Positions 13,751-15,274 of a DNA stretch of 15,274 bases are shown here, one piece after another. Origin of the DNA: Gaiellasilicea sp035645095 (GTDB lineage: Bacteria; Actinomycetota; Thermoleophilia; Gaiellales; Gaiellaceae); the NCBI GenBank assembly GCA_035645095.1, contig DASQNG010000094.1, positions 1 through 15,274 on the forward strand, written 5' to 3'. Made by a program: the position numbers and the translations under genes. The stretch's first letter is position 1. Every line of letters begins with the position of its first letter. The notes beneath the pieces are model-generated. The model did not search any database and was not told where the DNA came from. It was given only the letters and a program-made list of their open reading frames with translations.

Positions 13751-14776
13751 GTGGCCGAACGAGTCCTCACGCTGCGAGAACTGAACCGTGCGACAGTCGC
13801 TCGGCAGCTCCTCCTCCACCGCGCGCGACTCTCGCCAACGGCGGTGATCGAGCGCCTCGTCGGGATGCAGGCGCAGTCGCCGCAATCTCCGTACGTCGGT
13901 ATCTGGAGCCGCACGACGGGGTTCCGGCGCGGCTCGCTCGAGCGACTTCTCCGGCGGTACACGATCGTAAGGGCGACGGCTACGCGGCAGACGCTGCACC
14001 TTGTCACCCCGCGCGACTACGCGCTCATCTGGGCGGCGATGAGCGAGACGAACTTCCCCTGGGAGACAGAGCGGGCGAAGCAGCTCGCGCTGTCGGTGCG
14101 CTCCCTCGCGGCGGAACGACCCGTGACGTCGGCGGAAGCGATAGCCCAACTGGAGAACGAGTACGGCGTCGATGCGCGCCGCGCCTGGCGGATGGCGCGT
14201 ACCGCCGCGCTCATCGTCCACCACCACGAGAGGGCGCTCTGGCAGCCGCGCAACGACGGCCGGTTCGTCGCGATCGACGAGCCGCAGCCGCACGTCCCCG
14301 TCGAGGCGCGGGCCGAGATCTTCCGCCGCTACCTCGCGGCCTTCGGCCCTGCGACGCGTCGCGACATCGGGGCGTGGAGCAGGATGCGCGTTGCGGAGAT
14401 CGACGCTGCGCTGGAGCTGCTCGAGCCGCTGCGCCGCTTCCGCGACGAGCAGGGCCGGGAGCTCCTCGACCTCCCAGGAGCGCCGCTGCCGGACGCCGAG
14501 ACCCCGGCGCCCGTCCGCTTCCTGCCGAAGTGGGACAACGTCCTGCTTGCCTGGGCCGACCGCGCGCGCGTGCTCCCGGAGGTCTACCGGAAAACGGTGA
14601 TCAAGGCGAACGGCGACGTCGCGCAGACGTTCCTGGTCGACGGATTCGTCGCCGGGATCTGGCGCGTCGACGACGGCCGTGTCGTGCTGGAGCCGTTCGA
14701 GCCGCTTTCAGCCGCGGCGCGGCGTGAGATCGAGGACGAGGCAGGGCGTCTGGAGGCGTTCCTCGCCGAGCCCTAG
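13751..14776 (+). CDS. Winged-helix DNA glycosylase homologue (AlkZ/YcaQ family, HTH_42)
   Basis: 341 residues from a GTG with no evident Shine-Dalgarno, consistent with a nearly leaderless transcript. The N-terminal part is the HTH_42 tandem winged-helix architecture: LTLRELNRATVARQLLL (6-22), AVIERLVGMQAQSPQSPYVG (31-50), and RATATRQTLHLVTPRDYALI (74-93). Residues Gln40-Ala41-Gln42 match the catalytic Q-phi-Q motif described for AlkZ, a glycosylase that unhooks interstrand crosslinks and excises alkylated purines. YcaQ-type relatives have Q-phi-D. The middle has a second helical winged-helix unit with RRYLAAFGPATRRDIGAWS. The C-terminus has FLPKWDNVLLAWADR and a beta-strand pair ending LVDGFVAGIW, as in long family members. 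Many actinobacterial homologues are annotated only as winged-helix DNA-binding proteins and their lesions are unknown. No toxin or antibiotic cluster is visible next to it. Confidence 0.88.
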   Translation: MAERVLTLRELNRATVARQLLLHRARLSPTAVIERLVGMQAQSPQSPYVGIWSRTTGFRRGSLERLLRRYTIVRATATRQTLHLVTPRDYALIWAAMSETNFPWETERAKQLALSVRSLAAERPVTSAEAIAQLENEYGVDARRAWRMARTAALIVHHHERALWQPRNDGRFVAIDEPQPHVPVEARAEIFRRYLAAFGPATRRDIGAWSRMRVAEIDAALELLEPLRRFRDEQGRELLDLPGAPLPDAETPAPVRFLPKWDNVLLAWADRARVLPEVYRKTVIKANGDVAQTFLVDGFVAGIWRVDDGRVVLEPFEPLSAAARREIEDEAGRLEAFLAEP

Positions 14777-15046
14777 TCGCGCTCCGCGAGCAGCTGCTGC
14801 ATCATGCCCATCTCGATCACTCCTCAGGCGCTGCCTCGCCGTGCCGACGAAGTGGAGGTAAGTCCGAAGAGCTGCCGAGGAACGTGTGTGGCTCGCCCGG
14901 CTCGACAATCAAATGCAAATCGCCTTCCATGCACTCGGCGTCAGTACGTCCCCTGGCGCTACCGGCTGACACAGACCTTCGGCAGGAGTGGGAGAGGCGC
15001 TCGTGTCCAGAAGCGAGCTCCCACACCTGCTGCAGCAGAGAACCGC

Positions 15047-15072
15047 CGCCTGGGCCAGCGTTCGCGGATGAC
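15047..15072 (+). repeat. Intergenic 26-bp element, copy 6
   Basis: CGCCTGGGCCAGC is followed by the core GTTCGCGGATG (15060-15070), continuing as ACGCCTGAGC exactly as in copy 2. It is the copy closest to the inferred consensus. No start codon is visible within 100 bp downstream. Confidence 0.65.
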
Positions 15073-15260
15073 GCCTGAGCTTGCTTACGCTTGGCGGTGT
15101 GTTCGAGCGTTTCTTGGATCGTTATCCGCCCGGAGGGCGGGGCGGCGGGAGATGTGGAACCCTGGCGCGCTTCTCGCTGTCGCAGGTTATGAGGATCTCG
15201 CACGTCGGGTAGCCGGGTTACCGCTTGGCGGCGGCGTTCTGAGGATTGTGTCGGCCGATA

Positions 15261-15266
15261 AAGGAG
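15261..15266 (+). promoter_or_regulatory. Possible ribosome-binding site for a gene starting at the window edge
   Basis: AAGGAG is followed by seven bases and then an A as the last base of the window. A start codon beginning at 15274 would be ideally spaced, but this cannot be confirmed from the window. Confidence 0.3.
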
Positions 15267-15274
15267 CTGCGGCA

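Larger units (their letters stand above)
14777..15274. other. 498-bp region with no convincing gene
   Basis: No frame here looks protein-like. A minus-strand frame at 14817-15203 has no ribosome-binding site and low-complexity, random-looking composition. At the left edge a 15-codon minus-strand frame (14820-14773, MIEMGMMQQLLAERD) has GAGGAG just upstream and ends across the stop codon of the DNA glycosylase homologue. It may be a gene relic. One good copy of the recurrent element lies at 15047. At the right edge is a ribosome-binding-site-like AAGGAG. Confidence 0.55.

Noticed and set aside
14817..15203. 128-codon minus-strand frame near the right edge
   Set aside because: No Shine-Dalgarno, no recognisable motif and mixed low-complexity composition. 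It also spans the recurrent intergenic element.
1..15274. tRNA, rRNA, CRISPR, insertion sequence and prophage signals
   Set aside because: Reading both strands I found no cloverleaf with a T-loop and acceptor pair, no regularly spaced repeats with spacers, no terminal inverted repeats around a transposase and no phage genes.

Overview
The window is GC-rich chromosomal DNA, roughly two thirds G+C by eye. GTG starts are frequent and Shine-Dalgarno sites are clear in front of most genes. A class III cyclase/NB-ARC/TPR regulator, several Ala/Arg-rich enzymes and two very small basic or coiled-coil proteins fit an actinobacterium. Thermoleophilia (Gaiellales/Solirubrobacterales type) is my best guess. 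That placement is inference, since there is no rRNA or ribosomal protein gene to fix it. I see no tRNA, rRNA, CRISPR array, transposase or phage gene.

Left part (1-5139). The 3' end of a small protein gene (+) converges on a large minus-strand gene for a cyclase-homology/NB-ARC/TPR signalling protein. Upstream of that, also on the minus strand, is a six-helix rhomboid-type membrane protein with its own terminator-like hairpin. Divergent from the rhomboid is a lipoprotein alpha/beta-hydrolase gene whose reading frame is broken by one extra C in a C4 run.

Middle (5140-7877). An MFS exporter gene is followed by about 960 bp with no gene I can support. Then come two well-spaced small genes, a 64-aa coiled-coil protein and a 38-aa Lys/Arg-rich protein.

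Sugar locus (7878-12273). A minus-strand pair has overlapping stop and start codons: a 754-aa GT4 glycosyltransferase fused to a C-terminal helical, toroid-like domain, then a GH130-type glycosidase/phosphorylase. A second, shorter GT4 gene is transcribed divergently from a 179-bp intergenic region. Together they look like a compact system for making and trimming a glycan or glycoside, perhaps containing mannose. This is the most likely functional module in the window.

Right part (12274-15274). Three plus-strand genes follow: a secreted lipoprotein, a GNAT acetyltransferase and an AlkZ/YcaQ-type winged-helix DNA glycosylase homologue with a Gln-Ala-Gln motif. The last 500 bp hold no convincing gene.

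Across the window a degenerate element of about 26 bp (core GTTCGSGRATG) recurs at least six times. All copies are in intergenic DNA and on the plus strand, and four lie 70-95 bp before a plus-strand start codon. It is the most striking unexplained pattern here.
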